A stretch of DNA of 50,168 bases from Phenylobacterium deserti. GTDB taxonomy: Bacteria > Pseudomonadota > Alphaproteobacteria > Caulobacterales > Caulobacteraceae. Of the stretch, positions 36,370 through 45,153 are shown one piece after another. The notes under the pieces are model-generated. The model made no database searches. It saw only the letters and a program-made list of their open reading frames with translations, and was not told the origin of the DNA. The position numbers were made by a program, and so were the translations under genes. The stretch's first letter is position 1. Each line of letters starts with the position of its first letter. Location: the NCBI GenBank assembly GCA_945883235.1, contig CAMCXF010000023.1, positions 1 through 50,168 of the forward strand. Direction: 5' to 3'.

Positions 36370-36502
36370 TTGAAAAGATCCTCCCGGGGTAATGCGTTTC
36401 ATGGCCGTCTTAAGGCCTGAAGTCGTTCGGCGGCAACCTTTGCATCTCGTAATGGAAATGGCTAGGGAGGCCGGCCAGTCGTTTCACAAAAGGGGGCACT
36501 TC

Positions 36503-37441
36503 ATGTCGGTCGCCCACAGGTTCAGAGCCCTCTTTGTCGTCCTGGCGCTGACCATGTCCTTGGCCGCGTGCAGTCGGGCCGGTAGCGGAGACAGCGCGCC
36601 CGAACGCGGCGACAAGGCTGCTGCCACGGTCGACGGCAAGACTGTGTGGGTGTCCGACATCAAACGCGAGGCTGTCGCCCAGGGCTTGATCGGTGAGGGT
36701 GAGCCGCTGGACACCTCGTCCGACGTTTTTCGCCAGATGATGGAAGAGGTGATCGACCAGCGCCTGCTTGCCGCCGAGGCCGCGCGGCAGAAGCTCGAGA
36801 AAGTTCCCGCTGCCCAGCGCCAGCTGGCTGCCGCCAGGGACCGGGTGATGGGTGATCTGCTGATCGACACCACCGTGGCCGACGCGGTCACCGAGGCCAA
36901 CATCCGTGGCCTCTACGAGGAGCAGCAGAAACTGGCCAAACGCACCGATGAGGTTCGCGCCCGCCGGATCGTGCTGGCCACAGCGGCCGAGGCCGAGGCC
37001 GTCAAGCGTCTGGTGGCCGCCGGCGGATCGTTTGAGGCTCTGGCCATGGAACGCTCGCGCGATGCCGCGACGCGCTTCAACGGTGGCGATCTGGGCTATT
37101 TCACCACCGACGTGATGCCCGAGGCCTACGACGCTGTTCTGAAGGGCGCCAAACCCGGCCAACTGATCGGTCCATTTGCGGTGGAGGGCGGCTTTGCCAT
37201 CCTTCGGGTTGAGGATGTCAGGCCCGAGCAGGCGATCACCCTGGATGCCGCGCGACCACAGATCGTGCGCTTTCTGACCTATGATCGGATCCGCGACCTT
37301 CTGGAGCGCCTGCGCGCCAAGGCCACGGTCGAAACCCTGATCAAGCCGGAAGCCGGCGCGCCCAAGGTCGTGCCGCCGGCCGACGCGCCGAAAACCCCTG
37401 CTATTGCTGCGCCAATCCCAGCCACGGGAGTTTCCAAATGA
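36503..37441 (+). CDS. Parvulin-type peptidyl-prolyl isomerase lipoprotein
   Basis: A 312-residue lipoprotein (lipobox LAAC). It has a SurA-like N-terminal helical part including VIDQRLLAAEAARQ, then a parvulin domain with VRARRIVLATAAEAEA, FEALAMERSRDAAT and GGDLGYFTTDVMPEAYDAVL, and a Pro/Ala-rich tail. It would help outer-membrane or secreted proteins fold in the periplasm. The ATG at 36503 follows AGGGGG. Its stop overlaps the argJ start by four bases (ATGA). Such a parvulin gene next to secA and argJ is a Caulobacter-like arrangement. Confidence 0.93.
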   Translation: MSVAHRFRALFVVLALTMSLAACSRAGSGDSAPERGDKAAATVDGKTVWVSDIKREAVAQGLIGEGEPLDTSSDVFRQMMEEVIDQRLLAAEAARQKLEKVPAAQRQLAAARDRVMGDLLIDTTVADAVTEANIRGLYEEQQKLAKRTDEVRARRIVLATAAEAEAVKRLVAAGGSFEALAMERSRDAATRFNGGDLGYFTTDVMPEAYDAVLKGAKPGQLIGPFAVEGGFAILRVEDVRPEQAITLDAARPQIVRFLTYDRIRDLLERLRAKATVETLIKPEAGAPKVVPPADAPKTPAIAAPIPATGVSK

Positions 37442-38799
37442 GCCGCAAGCCCACGTCCGCAGACGCCGTCGGCAAGACTCTGGAACGCGCGCTGGATCCG
37501 CTGACTAGCGCCCTGAAGCGCGCGACGGTCAAGCGAGCCCAAGCAGACAAGATCGACAAGACGGCCATGCCGGTCTCGCCGCTGGCGGTTCCGTTCCCGC
37601 GTATGCCGCCCATTCCGGGGCTGGTCATGGCGACCGGCCGGGCCGGGTTTTACAAGCACGAGCGCGACGACCTCCTGGTGATAAGCTTCCCGGAGGGCGC
37701 CAGTTGCGCCGGGGTCTTCACACGTCACGCGGTGGGCTCGGCACCTGTCGACTGGTGCAAACGCCATCTTGAGGCCACCAAGGGCGAGAGCGTGAAAGCG
37801 CTGGTGATCAACGCCGGATGCGCAAATTCCTTTACCGGCCGTCCCGGGGCGGATGCCGTGCGACGCGTCGCGTCAGCCGTCGGAAAACGCTTCGACTGTC
37901 GCCAACGCGACGTCATGGTGGCCTCCACCGGAGTCATCGGCGTGCTGCTGGATGATGCGAAGATCACGGCGCGCCTGCCGGAACTTGAAACCCGCCTGAC
38001 CGCTGACGGCTGGGGCGGCGCGGCCCGCGCAATCATGACCACGGACACCTTTCCCAAGGGTGCCTACGCCGAGGCCGACATCGATGGGGTGACGGTGCGG
38101 ATAGGCGGTATCTGCAAGGGCTCGGGCATGATCGCGCCGGACATGGCGACCATGCTGGCCCTTGTGGCGACCGACGCGGCCATCGCACCCGCAGCCTTGC
38201 AGAACCTGGTCAACCTCTACACCCGCAACACCTTCAACGCGGTGACCGTGGACGGCGACCGGTCCACCAACGACACCTTGTTGCTGTTCGCCACAGGGCA
38301 ATCGGGGGCTCCCGGCATCAGCCGGGCCGGTGACCGCCGGCTGGCCGACTTCCGCGACAAGCTGGAACAGGTGCTGCTGAACCTGGCCCAACAGCTGGTG
38401 CGCGACGGCGAGGGCGCGCGGAAGTTCATCAAGATCACCGTCAATGGCGCCGAGACCGCCGCCTCGGCCCGCAGGATCGCACGCACGGTGGCCGAGAGCC
38501 CATTGGTCAAGACCGCCTTCGCCGGCGAGGACGCCAACTGGGGCCGGATCGTCATGGCCGTGGGTCGCGCTGACGAGCCGGTGGATCGCGACTCTCTGAG
38601 TGTGAAGTTCGGCCCGCATTGGGCCGCCCAGGACGGCCTGATCTCGGCCACCTACAGCGAGGCGAAGATGAGCGCCTATATGAAGAAGTCCGAACTCGAG
38701 GTGTCCATCGACGTCGGCATGGGCCGTGCCACCTCCACCATGTGGACCTGCGATCTGACCAAACGCTACGTCGAGATCAACGGGGACTATCGTAGCTAG
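37438..38799 (+). CDS. argJ: Bifunctional ornithine acetyltransferase / N-acetylglutamate synthase
   Basis: A 453-residue precursor of the self-cleaving ArgJ, which recycles acetyl groups in arginine synthesis. The cleavage site and nucleophile lie in APDMATMLALVATD, with the threonine at about residue 238. Other motifs are LVINAGCANSFTG, STGVIGVLL, and FNAVTVDGDRSTNDT. The first 43 residues are an unusual charged extension before the normal family start near PVSPLAVPFPRMPPI; an in-frame ATG at 37567 matches that shorter start. I kept 37438 because it overlaps the parvulin stop as ATGA. Confidence 0.95.
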   Translation: MSRKPTSADAVGKTLERALDPLTSALKRATVKRAQADKIDKTAMPVSPLAVPFPRMPPIPGLVMATGRAGFYKHERDDLLVISFPEGASCAGVFTRHAVGSAPVDWCKRHLEATKGESVKALVINAGCANSFTGRPGADAVRRVASAVGKRFDCRQRDVMVASTGVIGVLLDDAKITARLPELETRLTADGWGGAARAIMTTDTFPKGAYAEADIDGVTVRIGGICKGSGMIAPDMATMLALVATDAAIAPAALQNLVNLYTRNTFNAVTVDGDRSTNDTLLLFATGQSGAPGISRAGDRRLADFRDKLEQVLLNLAQQLVRDGEGARKFIKITVNGAETAASARRIARTVAESPLVKTAFAGEDANWGRIVMAVGRADEPVDRDSLSVKFGPHWAAQDGLISATYSEAKMSAYMKKSELEVSIDVGMGRATSTMWTCDLTKRYVEINGDYRS

Positions 38800-38804
38800 C
38801 CACT

Positions 38805-38847
38805 CCCCCTCCTGTCATCCCCGCTTCCGCGGGATGACAGGAGGGGG
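38805..38847. terminator. Large hairpin at the argJ / glycosyltransferase junction
   Basis: The left arm (38805-38824, beginning CCCCCTCCTGTCATCC) pairs with the right arm (38829-38847) around the loop TTCC, 19 base pairs with one bulged C. It begins six bases after the argJ stop and contains the stop codon and last seven codons of the convergent glycosyltransferase. It resembles the widespread GTCATCCC-GCGGGATGAC type of dispersed palindrome. Confidence 0.75.
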
Positions 38848-40740
38848 CGTGACCTCCTTGTTCCATGGAGCCACCCGTCTCGGTTCATCTGCCGGGCGAT
38901 AGTTTGTGAAGCGTTGATCGAACACCGGGCCGTAGAAGGGGTCGTTGTCCAGCACGTCGCCCCAGCGGTCGCGCATAGTGGCGATCTCGCTCTGAAACCG
39001 GGCTGCGGCCACCGGTTCCAGGTCCAGTCCACGACTGGCGCTTTCATGATGATAGAGCTCAGCGAATGGGGTCCAGACGATGTCATAACCGGCGGCCCGG
39101 ACCTTCAGGCACAGGTCCACATCGTTGAAGGCGACGGTCAGGCGTTCGGCGTCCATGCCGCCCACCTCGTCCCAGACCGCGCGCCGCATGGCCAGACAGG
39201 CGGCGGTCACGGCCGAGACGTTTCGGGCCAGTTTCAGGTGGCCCTGATAGCCGGGATAATCACCTGGCGCGCCCACGTGCAGGTGTCCGGCAACGCCGCC
39301 GGTGCCCAGCACCACGCCGGCATGCTGCACGGTGCCGTCGGGATAGAGCAGGCGTGCGCCTGCGGCCCCGACATTTGGCCGCACCGCATGGCTGACCATC
39401 TCCGACAGCCAGTCCGGCCCGATCATGCTGATGTCGTTGTTGAGCAGAAGAATGATCTCGCCACGAGCTTCAGCCACCGCGCCGTTCATCAGGGCGGAGA
39501 AGTTGAACGGGCCGGGTGCGGGCAGGATGCGCACGCGCGGATCGGCCTGCAGCGCCTCGAAGTGCGCCAGAGTCTCTGGCTCGACGCTGCCGTTGTCGAC
39601 GATCAGGAGTTCCAGGGCCTCGTAGTCCGTGCCGTGCAGCACACCCTCGGCGCAGCGGGCGAACAGGTCCAGGCGGTCGCGGGTGGGCACAATGATCGAG
39701 ACCAGCGGTTGGGGATCGGGCAGGGCGCGATGGACCCTGAGCCACCGCGCTGCCCCGGGCTGATTGAAGACCAATGCGCCGTCCTGATCTATCCGGGCCA
39801 GATGCTCGGCGACCGCGTGCCGGGCGGACTCGGCGCAAATCTCGGCCCACCGACGCGAGAACGACCCCTGCCGGCCCCGCCAGCGCCAGTGATAGAGCAC
39901 CCATGGAATGTGCTGGATACGCTCGGGTCCGATTCGCTCGGCGGCTCGCAGCGCAAGGTCATGATCCTGGGCGCCCTCGAACCCCTCACGCAGACCGCCC
40001 AGGTCTTCGATCAGGCTGCGGCGATAGATCGCCAGATGGTTGACCATGTTCTGGCCCAGCATCAACTCCGCGTTCCACGCGGTCTTGAAATAGGGCTGGG
40101 AGCGACGGCCGCGCTCGTCGATCTTGTCTTCGTCGGAATAGATCAGGTCGGTGTCAGGGTGTTGCTCCAGCGTCGCGGCCACATGATAGAGCGCATGCTC
40201 GGTCAGGAGGTCGTCGTGATCCATGAAGGCCACGAAGTCTCCGCTAGCCAGCGCCAGCGCCGAGTTGGTCGCGGCCGTAATCTTCCCGTTTTCGGGACGT
40301 CGAACGACCCGGATGCGGGCGTCGTGCCGCGCACAGTCTTCAAGGATCCGCCAGAGCGCACCGCCCGGCGAGCCGTCGTCGGCGATGCACAGTTCCCAGT
40401 GCGGATAGAGCTGGGCCTGGACCGAAGCGATGGCGGCCCGGATCAGCGGTTCCGGCGTCGCAAAGGCCGGCATGATCACCGAGATTTTAGGCGGGCCTGC
40501 CATGCTCACGATGTGCCGGGAGATGGCGGTCCGATCCGCATCGCTCAAGGTGTCATGCGCTGCGATCCACTCGCGATACTGCGCGTCGGTCTGGGCGTCC
40601 GGGCCCAGCACCTCACGGACATACTTTTCACCCCAGCCGGTTTTGACGATCAGGCGCGCGACCTGATGCACCGGCCAATGTACAAAAGGCCAGCGTCGGA
40701 TGACGGAGAGCGCGCGAGCTGAGATGGTGCGGATCAACAT
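38815..40740 (-). CDS. Glycosyltransferase with two family-2 domains
   Basis: About 641 residues with two GT-A catalytic units. The first starts at ISVIMPAFATPEPL and has the DDG and MDHDD (DXD-like) metal sites. The second starts at VSIIVPTRDRLDLFARC and has LLNNDIS and FNDVDLCLKVRAAGYDIVW. Such two-domain GT2 proteins build rhamnan or other O-antigen and capsule chains. No other sugar genes lie nearby. The N-terminal 80 residues are a helical domain. The start is the ATG at 40740; a GTG at 40764 is equally possible. Its last residues, VIPRKRG, are encoded within the hairpin listed above. Confidence 0.88.
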   Translation of the reverse strand: MLIRTISARALSVIRRWPFVHWPVHQVARLIVKTGWGEKYVREVLGPDAQTDAQYREWIAAHDTLSDADRTAISRHIVSMAGPPKISVIMPAFATPEPLIRAAIASVQAQLYPHWELCIADDGSPGGALWRILEDCARHDARIRVVRRPENGKITAATNSALALASGDFVAFMDHDDLLTEHALYHVAATLEQHPDTDLIYSDEDKIDERGRRSQPYFKTAWNAELMLGQNMVNHLAIYRRSLIEDLGGLREGFEGAQDHDLALRAAERIGPERIQHIPWVLYHWRWRGRQGSFSRRWAEICAESARHAVAEHLARIDQDGALVFNQPGAARWLRVHRALPDPQPLVSIIVPTRDRLDLFARCAEGVLHGTDYEALELLIVDNGSVEPETLAHFEALQADPRVRILPAPGPFNFSALMNGAVAEARGEIILLLNNDISMIGPDWLSEMVSHAVRPNVGAAGARLLYPDGTVQHAGVVLGTGGVAGHLHVGAPGDYPGYQGHLKLARNVSAVTAACLAMRRAVWDEVGGMDAERLTVAFNDVDLCLKVRAAGYDIVWTPFAELYHHESASRGLDLEPVAAARFQSEIATMRDRWGDVLDNDPFYGPVFDQRFTNYRPADEPRRVAPWNKEVTPPPVIPRKRG

Positions 40741-40804
40741 ACAAAGGCCAAGGGAACGCGGCACCGATCAGACCCGAGCCGCATTCCCCAGTCCATAGCT
40801 GAGG

Positions 40805-42244
40805 TTAGCGGTTCGACCAGACCCCGGTGGAGCCGCCGCCCGAACTCGAGGCCGAGCCGGTGCGACCGCCGCCGCCATGACCGCCGCCACGGCCCGCGCC
40901 GCCGCCACGACCACGGCTGTCACGGCTGGGACCCTTGAAGGCAGGCTTGTCGGCGGCGGGACGCGCGGCCGCGCCTTCGCTGCGACCCGCGCCGCCACCA
41001 TTGCGGTTACGCTTGGGCGCGTTCTGGCCCCGGGCGCCGCCACGGGTGTCGGCGCGCTCAGGCCTGCCGCCCGGATCGGGCATGGCCGCCGTCACCGCGC
41101 CGAGGTGGCGGTCGTTGCGGCGATCAAAGGAGGGGATGCGCTGGCGGCTGACCTTCTCGATATCCTTCAGCAGGTTGCGCTCGTCGTCCGAACAGAAGGC
41201 TACGGCCGAACCGTCGGCACCGGCGCGGGCGGTGCGCCCGATCCGGTGGACGTAGGCTTCCGGCACGTTGGGAAGGTCGTACTGCACCACGTGGCTGACG
41301 GCGTCGATGTCGATGCCGCGCGCGGCGATGTCGGTGGCCACCAGCACGCGGACATTGCCGGCCTTGAAGTCGGCGAGCGCGCGTTCGCGCTGGCCCTGGC
41401 TCTTGTCGCCATGGATCGCCGCGGCGTCGACACCGGTCTGTTCCAGACCCTTGGCCACGCGGTCGGCGCCGCGCTTGGTGCGGGTGAAGACGATGACGCG
41501 CTTGAAGGCAGCGTCGTCAAACAGTTCGCCTAGCAGGGCGCGCTTGCGCGATTGTTCCACGAAGACCACGCGCTGGTTGACGCGCTCGACCGTGGTGGCC
41601 TGCGGGGTGACCGCGACCTTAAGCGGGTTGGGGTTGAGGATTTCGCCGGACAGCTTCTCGATCTCGCCCGGCATGGTGGCCGAGAAGAACAGGTTCTGAC
41701 GCGGCGCCTTGGGCAGGAACTTCACGATCTTCCGGATCGGCACGATGAAGCCCATGTCCAGCATCTGATCGGCCTCGTCGAGGACGAGGATCTCCACGCC
41801 TTCCAGGGTGATGGTCTTTTCGCCCAGGTGATCGAGCAGGCGGCCGGGGGTGGCGACCAGCACGTCAATGCCGGGGGCCAGGGCGCGCATCTGGCCGCCG
41901 TACTTCACGCCGCCAAAGACGACGGCGACGGAAACGCCCAGGTGCTTGCCGTAGGTCTTGAAGCTCTCGCCAATTTGCGTCGCCAGCTCGCGGGTTGGGG
42001 CGAGGACCAGAACGCGGGCGCTGCGACGCGGCGCGGCCTTCTTGTTCTCGGCCAGGCGGTGAAGGATCGGCAGGGCAAAGGCGGCGGTCTTGCCGGTGCC
42101 GGTCTGGGCAATGCCCAGAAGGTCGCGGCCGGACATGACGCCGGGAATGGCCTGCGCCTGGATCGGCGTGGGCGTATCATAGCCTTCGTCAGCCAGCGCC
42201 TTGAGCAACGGCTTGGCCAGGCCAAGGTCGGTAAATTGAGTCAA
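40805..42244 (-). CDS. rhlE: DEAD-box RNA helicase RhlE-like
   Basis: A 479-residue RNA helicase. The Q motif region YDTPTPIQAQAIPG precedes Walker A AQTGTGKT; then come PTRELATQ, DEAD, SAT, and HRIGRTARAG. The C-terminal 110 residues are a low-complexity basic and Gly-rich RNA-binding tail with RGRGGGAGRGGG-type repeats. I propose the TTG at 42244 as start: it gives MTQFTDLGLAKPLLKAL, the usual RhlE opening, and follows GGAAG. The 51 codons upstream in frame are not family-like. Confidence 0.93.
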   Translation of the reverse strand: MTQFTDLGLAKPLLKALADEGYDTPTPIQAQAIPGVMSGRDLLGIAQTGTGKTAAFALPILHRLAENKKAAPRRSARVLVLAPTRELATQIGESFKTYGKHLGVSVAVVFGGVKYGGQMRALAPGIDVLVATPGRLLDHLGEKTITLEGVEILVLDEADQMLDMGFIVPIRKIVKFLPKAPRQNLFFSATMPGEIEKLSGEILNPNPLKVAVTPQATTVERVNQRVVFVEQSRKRALLGELFDDAAFKRVIVFTRTKRGADRVAKGLEQTGVDAAAIHGDKSQGQRERALADFKAGNVRVLVATDIAARGIDIDAVSHVVQYDLPNVPEAYVHRIGRTARAGADGSAVAFCSDDERNLLKDIEKVSRQRIPSFDRRNDRHLGAVTAAMPDPGGRPERADTRGGARGQNAPKRNRNGGGAGRSEGAAARPAADKPAFKGPSRDSRGRGGGAGRGGGHGGGGRTGSASSSGGGSTGVWSNR

Positions 42245-42604
42245 AACTGTTATCTTCCAGATGTGCGCAGCGGCGGCCCGTCGGATTGTCCGAGGGGCGC
42301 GGGCGGCGTGGGTCGATGGGGAAGCGCCCCGCGTGATGGGCGAATCTATGAGATCGTTCTCACTGCGCTCGACAGGCTGGGTCCAGATGGACCCCACGCG
42401 GCTGGAGCGTCGCTAGCGTTCAGGAGGAACGCCGACTGCACATCGGGGTTACCACTATTAATGTCAACCCGCGCGGGTGGGATTGGCGGAGACCGTGGCG
42501 TTTTAGCCGCAGGGGTGTGCAGGAGGCGTGTACGGCAAGAATTCCGCTCAGTCCCCTAGCCCAAGATTGTTGCCAAAGCATCCGAGAGCAGGAAGGAAGT
42601 GCCC
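42245..42604. other. Divergent spacer between rhlE and mutT
   Basis: No gene is seen in these 360 bases. Three structures stand out: a hairpin GGGTCC-AGAT-GGACCC (42379-42394), a perfect 12-base palindrome ACCCGCGCGGGT (42467-42478), and beside it on the minus strand a TTGACA hexamer (42462-42467) that could be a -35 for rhlE. I could not find a good -10. If that site is used, rhlE would have a leader of about 190 bases. Confidence 0.4.
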
Positions 42605-43015
42605 ATGCCCTCGCCCAAACCTCTCCTCCTCGTCGCCGCAGCCGCCCTGGTCGATGCTGACGGCAGGGTGCTGATCTGTCAGCGGCCGGAGGGCAAGGCA
42701 CTGGCGGGGCTCTGGGAGTTTCCGGGCGGCAAGGTGGAGGCCGGCGAGACGCCCGAGGCCTGTTTGATCCGCGAGCTCAACGAGGAACTGGGGATCGTGG
42801 TGACGACCAGTTGCCTGGCCCCGTTCGTGTTCGCCAGCCACGCGTACGAGGGTTTCCACCTGCTGATGCCGCTCTATCTCATCCGGCGCTGGGAGGGGAT
42901 CATTGTCGCCCGCGAGCACAAGGCGCTGGCCTGGGTGAAACCCAACCACATGGACCAGTATCCCATGCCCCCGGCGGACGCACCGCTGGTGGCATGGCTG
43001 CGGGACCTGATCTGA
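42605..43015 (+). CDS. mutT: 8-oxo-dGTP diphosphatase MutT
   Basis: A 136-residue NUDIX hydrolase that removes oxidised GTP or dGTP. The NUDIX box at residues 42-64 (G-x5-E-x7-RELNEELGI) is complete, and the opening LLVAAAALVDADGRVLICQRPEGKA fits MutT. I chose the ATG at 42605, seven bases after GGAAGGA; the GTG two codons earlier is an alternative. MutY, its partner in 8-oxoguanine defence, lies 21 kb upstream. Confidence 0.95.
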   Translation: MPSPKPLLLVAAAALVDADGRVLICQRPEGKALAGLWEFPGGKVEAGETPEACLIRELNEELGIVVTTSCLAPFVFASHAYEGFHLLMPLYLIRRWEGIIVAREHKALAWVKPNHMDQYPMPPADAPLVAWLRDLI

Positions 43016-43027
43016 AACGGCGCAGTC

Positions 43028-43192
43028 TCAGGGTTTTGGGGCCGGTGCCTTTTCGCCAAAGGCGTCCTTGACCTCATCCTCGGCGATGCGGGCGGACGGA
43101 TCGCCCTTCTGGTTGAGGTTCTGCTCTTCGGTACCGTCGCCCATCATGCCGGGATGCAGCTCGACGGTCTTGGGCGTCTCGGGCTTGATCAT
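43028..43192 (-). CDS. 54-residue hypothetical protein
   Basis: A short gene with an AGGAG site seven bases before its ATG. The product is hydrophilic, with KPETPKTVELHPGMMGDG, NLNQKGDPSARIAEDEVKDAFG and a Lys/Pro/Ala-rich end; it has no membrane segment or signal. It would be cytoplasmic and partly disordered. I do not recognise it. It converges on mutT with 12 bases between stops and diverges from the acyl-CoA synthetase. The strong ribosome binding site and biased codons support expression. Confidence 0.65.
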   Translation of the reverse strand: MIKPETPKTVELHPGMMGDGTEEQNLNQKGDPSARIAEDEVKDAFGEKAPAPKP

Positions 43193-43339
43193 GGTGTGTC
43201 TCCTGTGAGGGCTGCGGGTTAAACGGCGGTCCGCCGCGAATGTTCCCGCGCATCCCGCACAGGTGCCGGCCGCGACGTCACGCCGCTTGACCGCAGCGGC
43301 GGGCGCCCCTCAATCTGGTCGTCCAACAGGGAGTTCGGA

Positions 43340-45127
43340 ATGCGGTTTCAGGCCAGGCTCAAGCGTGACTGGCGATTCTCGAAAGGGCTCAATCGCACCC
43401 TGAAGCGGGTCAAGACCATCACGCGAGACAGCGACAATCTGGTCTGTGACGATATCCAGGCCGCCGTCGAGCTGCATCGCAATCGTCCGGCCATGACCTT
43501 CGAGGGCCGCACCGTCACCTATGGCGAGCTGGACGGCATCGCCAACCGCTATGCCCACTGGGCCAAGAGCCAGAACCTGCGGCGTGGTCAGGTGGTGGCG
43601 CTGTTCATGCCCAACCGGCTGGAATACTTCGCGATCTGGTACGGGCTCAGCAAGGTCGGCGTGGTCACGGCCTTGATCAACAACCAGCTGGTGGGCGCGC
43701 CCTTGGCCCATTGTCTGAATATCTGCGGAGCCAACCATGTGGTCGTGGACACCGACACCTCGCCGCTGTTCGAGGCGGCGGTCGGTCAGCTTGAACGCCC
43801 GATGCAGCAGTGGATCCTGGGCCCCGCGCACGGCGGCCAGCGCGACCTGATCCAGGCGCTGAAAAGTTGCAGCCAACTTCCCCCTGACCGTGTCGTGCGC
43901 GACGGCATGACGGCGGCGGACACCGCACTCCTGATCTACACCTCCGGCACCACGGGCCTGCCCAAGGCCGCCCGGATCACGCACATGCGCGCGCAGCTCT
44001 ACATGCGCGGGTTCGCGGGCTCGACGGGGGCAGACAAGACCGACCGCATCTATGTCTGCCTGCCGCTCTATCACGCGACCGGCGGCCTGTGCGCTCTGGG
44101 AGCGGCGTTCTTGAACGGCGGCTCGGTGGTTCTCAAACGCAAGTTCTCGGCCAGCCACTTCTGGCAGGATATCGCCGACGAAAGCTGCACCATGTTCGTC
44201 TATATCGGCGAGCTGTGCCGCTATCTGATCAACGCCCCGGAGGCACTGGAGGAGACCCGTCACAAGCTCCGGCTCGCCTTCGGAAACGGTCTGCGGCCCG
44301 ATGTCTGGCCGACCCTGAAGCGGCGGTTTCGGATACCTGACATCCTTGAGTTTTATGGCTCGACGGAAGGCAATGTAAGTCTGTTCAACTGGGACGGCCG
44401 CGAGGGCGCCATCGGACGTGTGCCCAAGTGGCTGAAGGCACGCTTCAGCATTCGCCTCATCCAGTACGACCTGGAAACCGAGACCATCGTGCGCGGGATA
44501 AACGGTCTCTGCGTCGAATGTGGCCCTGGCCAGGTCGGCCAGTGCATCGGCAAGATCGGCGGCGACGTGCGCGCGGAATACTCAGGCTATCTCGACAAGG
44601 CCGCGTCCGACAGCAAGATCCTCCAGAACGTGCTGGAGCGCGGCGACGCCTGGTTTGCGACCGGCGACCTGATGAAGACCGACGCTGACGGCTACTTCTA
44701 CTTCGTTGACCGCATCGGCGAGACGTATCGGTGGAAGGGTGAGAACGTGTCCACCAGCGAGGTGGCCGAGCAGCTACTGGCTTTCCCGGGCGTCGCCGAG
44801 GCCACGGTCTATGGCGTGCACGTCGACGGAACCGACGGGCGAGCCGGGATGGCGGCGCTGGTTATGGATGGGTCGTTCGATGTCAAAGCATTTGGCGAAC
44901 ACTTAGCCCGCGAGATGCCCCACTACGCCCAGCCCCTGTTCGTGCGCCTGCTGCCGACCCTCGACACCACGGGCACCTTCAAGATCCGCAAAGTCGATCT
45001 GGTTAGCGACGGCTACGATCCGGCCAAAATCAAGGGCGTCATGTATTTCAAGGACCCGAAGCGCGGCTATGTGAAGCTGACCAGGTCGGTGTTCGAGCGC
45101 CTCCAGGCTGGCGCGTTCAAGATCTAA
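43340..45127 (+). CDS. Long-chain acyl-CoA synthetase of the FATP/ACSVL type
   Basis: A 595-residue AMP-forming ligase that activates long or very long fatty acids with CoA. The AMP-binding P-loop is LIYTSGTTGLPKAARITH; the adenine site FYGSTEGN and the hinge DRIGETYRWKGENVSTSEV follow. The last two and the C-terminal stretch VLFxDPKRG-like MYFKDPKRGYVKLT resemble the fatty-acid transport protein group rather than FadD. The N-terminal 45 residues are basic. It could act with the thiolase in lipid degradation, though the two are far apart. Confidence 0.93.
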   Translation: MRFQARLKRDWRFSKGLNRTLKRVKTITRDSDNLVCDDIQAAVELHRNRPAMTFEGRTVTYGELDGIANRYAHWAKSQNLRRGQVVALFMPNRLEYFAIWYGLSKVGVVTALINNQLVGAPLAHCLNICGANHVVVDTDTSPLFEAAVGQLERPMQQWILGPAHGGQRDLIQALKSCSQLPPDRVVRDGMTAADTALLIYTSGTTGLPKAARITHMRAQLYMRGFAGSTGADKTDRIYVCLPLYHATGGLCALGAAFLNGGSVVLKRKFSASHFWQDIADESCTMFVYIGELCRYLINAPEALEETRHKLRLAFGNGLRPDVWPTLKRRFRIPDILEFYGSTEGNVSLFNWDGREGAIGRVPKWLKARFSIRLIQYDLETETIVRGINGLCVECGPGQVGQCIGKIGGDVRAEYSGYLDKAASDSKILQNVLERGDAWFATGDLMKTDADGYFYFVDRIGETYRWKGENVSTSEVAEQLLAFPGVAEATVYGVHVDGTDGRAGMAALVMDGSFDVKAFGEHLAREMPHYAQPLFVRLLPTLDTTGTFKIRKVDLVSDGYDPAKIKGVMYFKDPKRGYVKLTRSVFERLQAGAFKI

Positions 45128-45153
45128 GGCCCTTTGGGGTGGGAGATAATTCA

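Noticed and set aside
38914..40722. A 602-codon open frame antisense to the glycosyltransferase
   Set aside because: No recognisable motif, and the opposite strand holds two complete GT2 domains.
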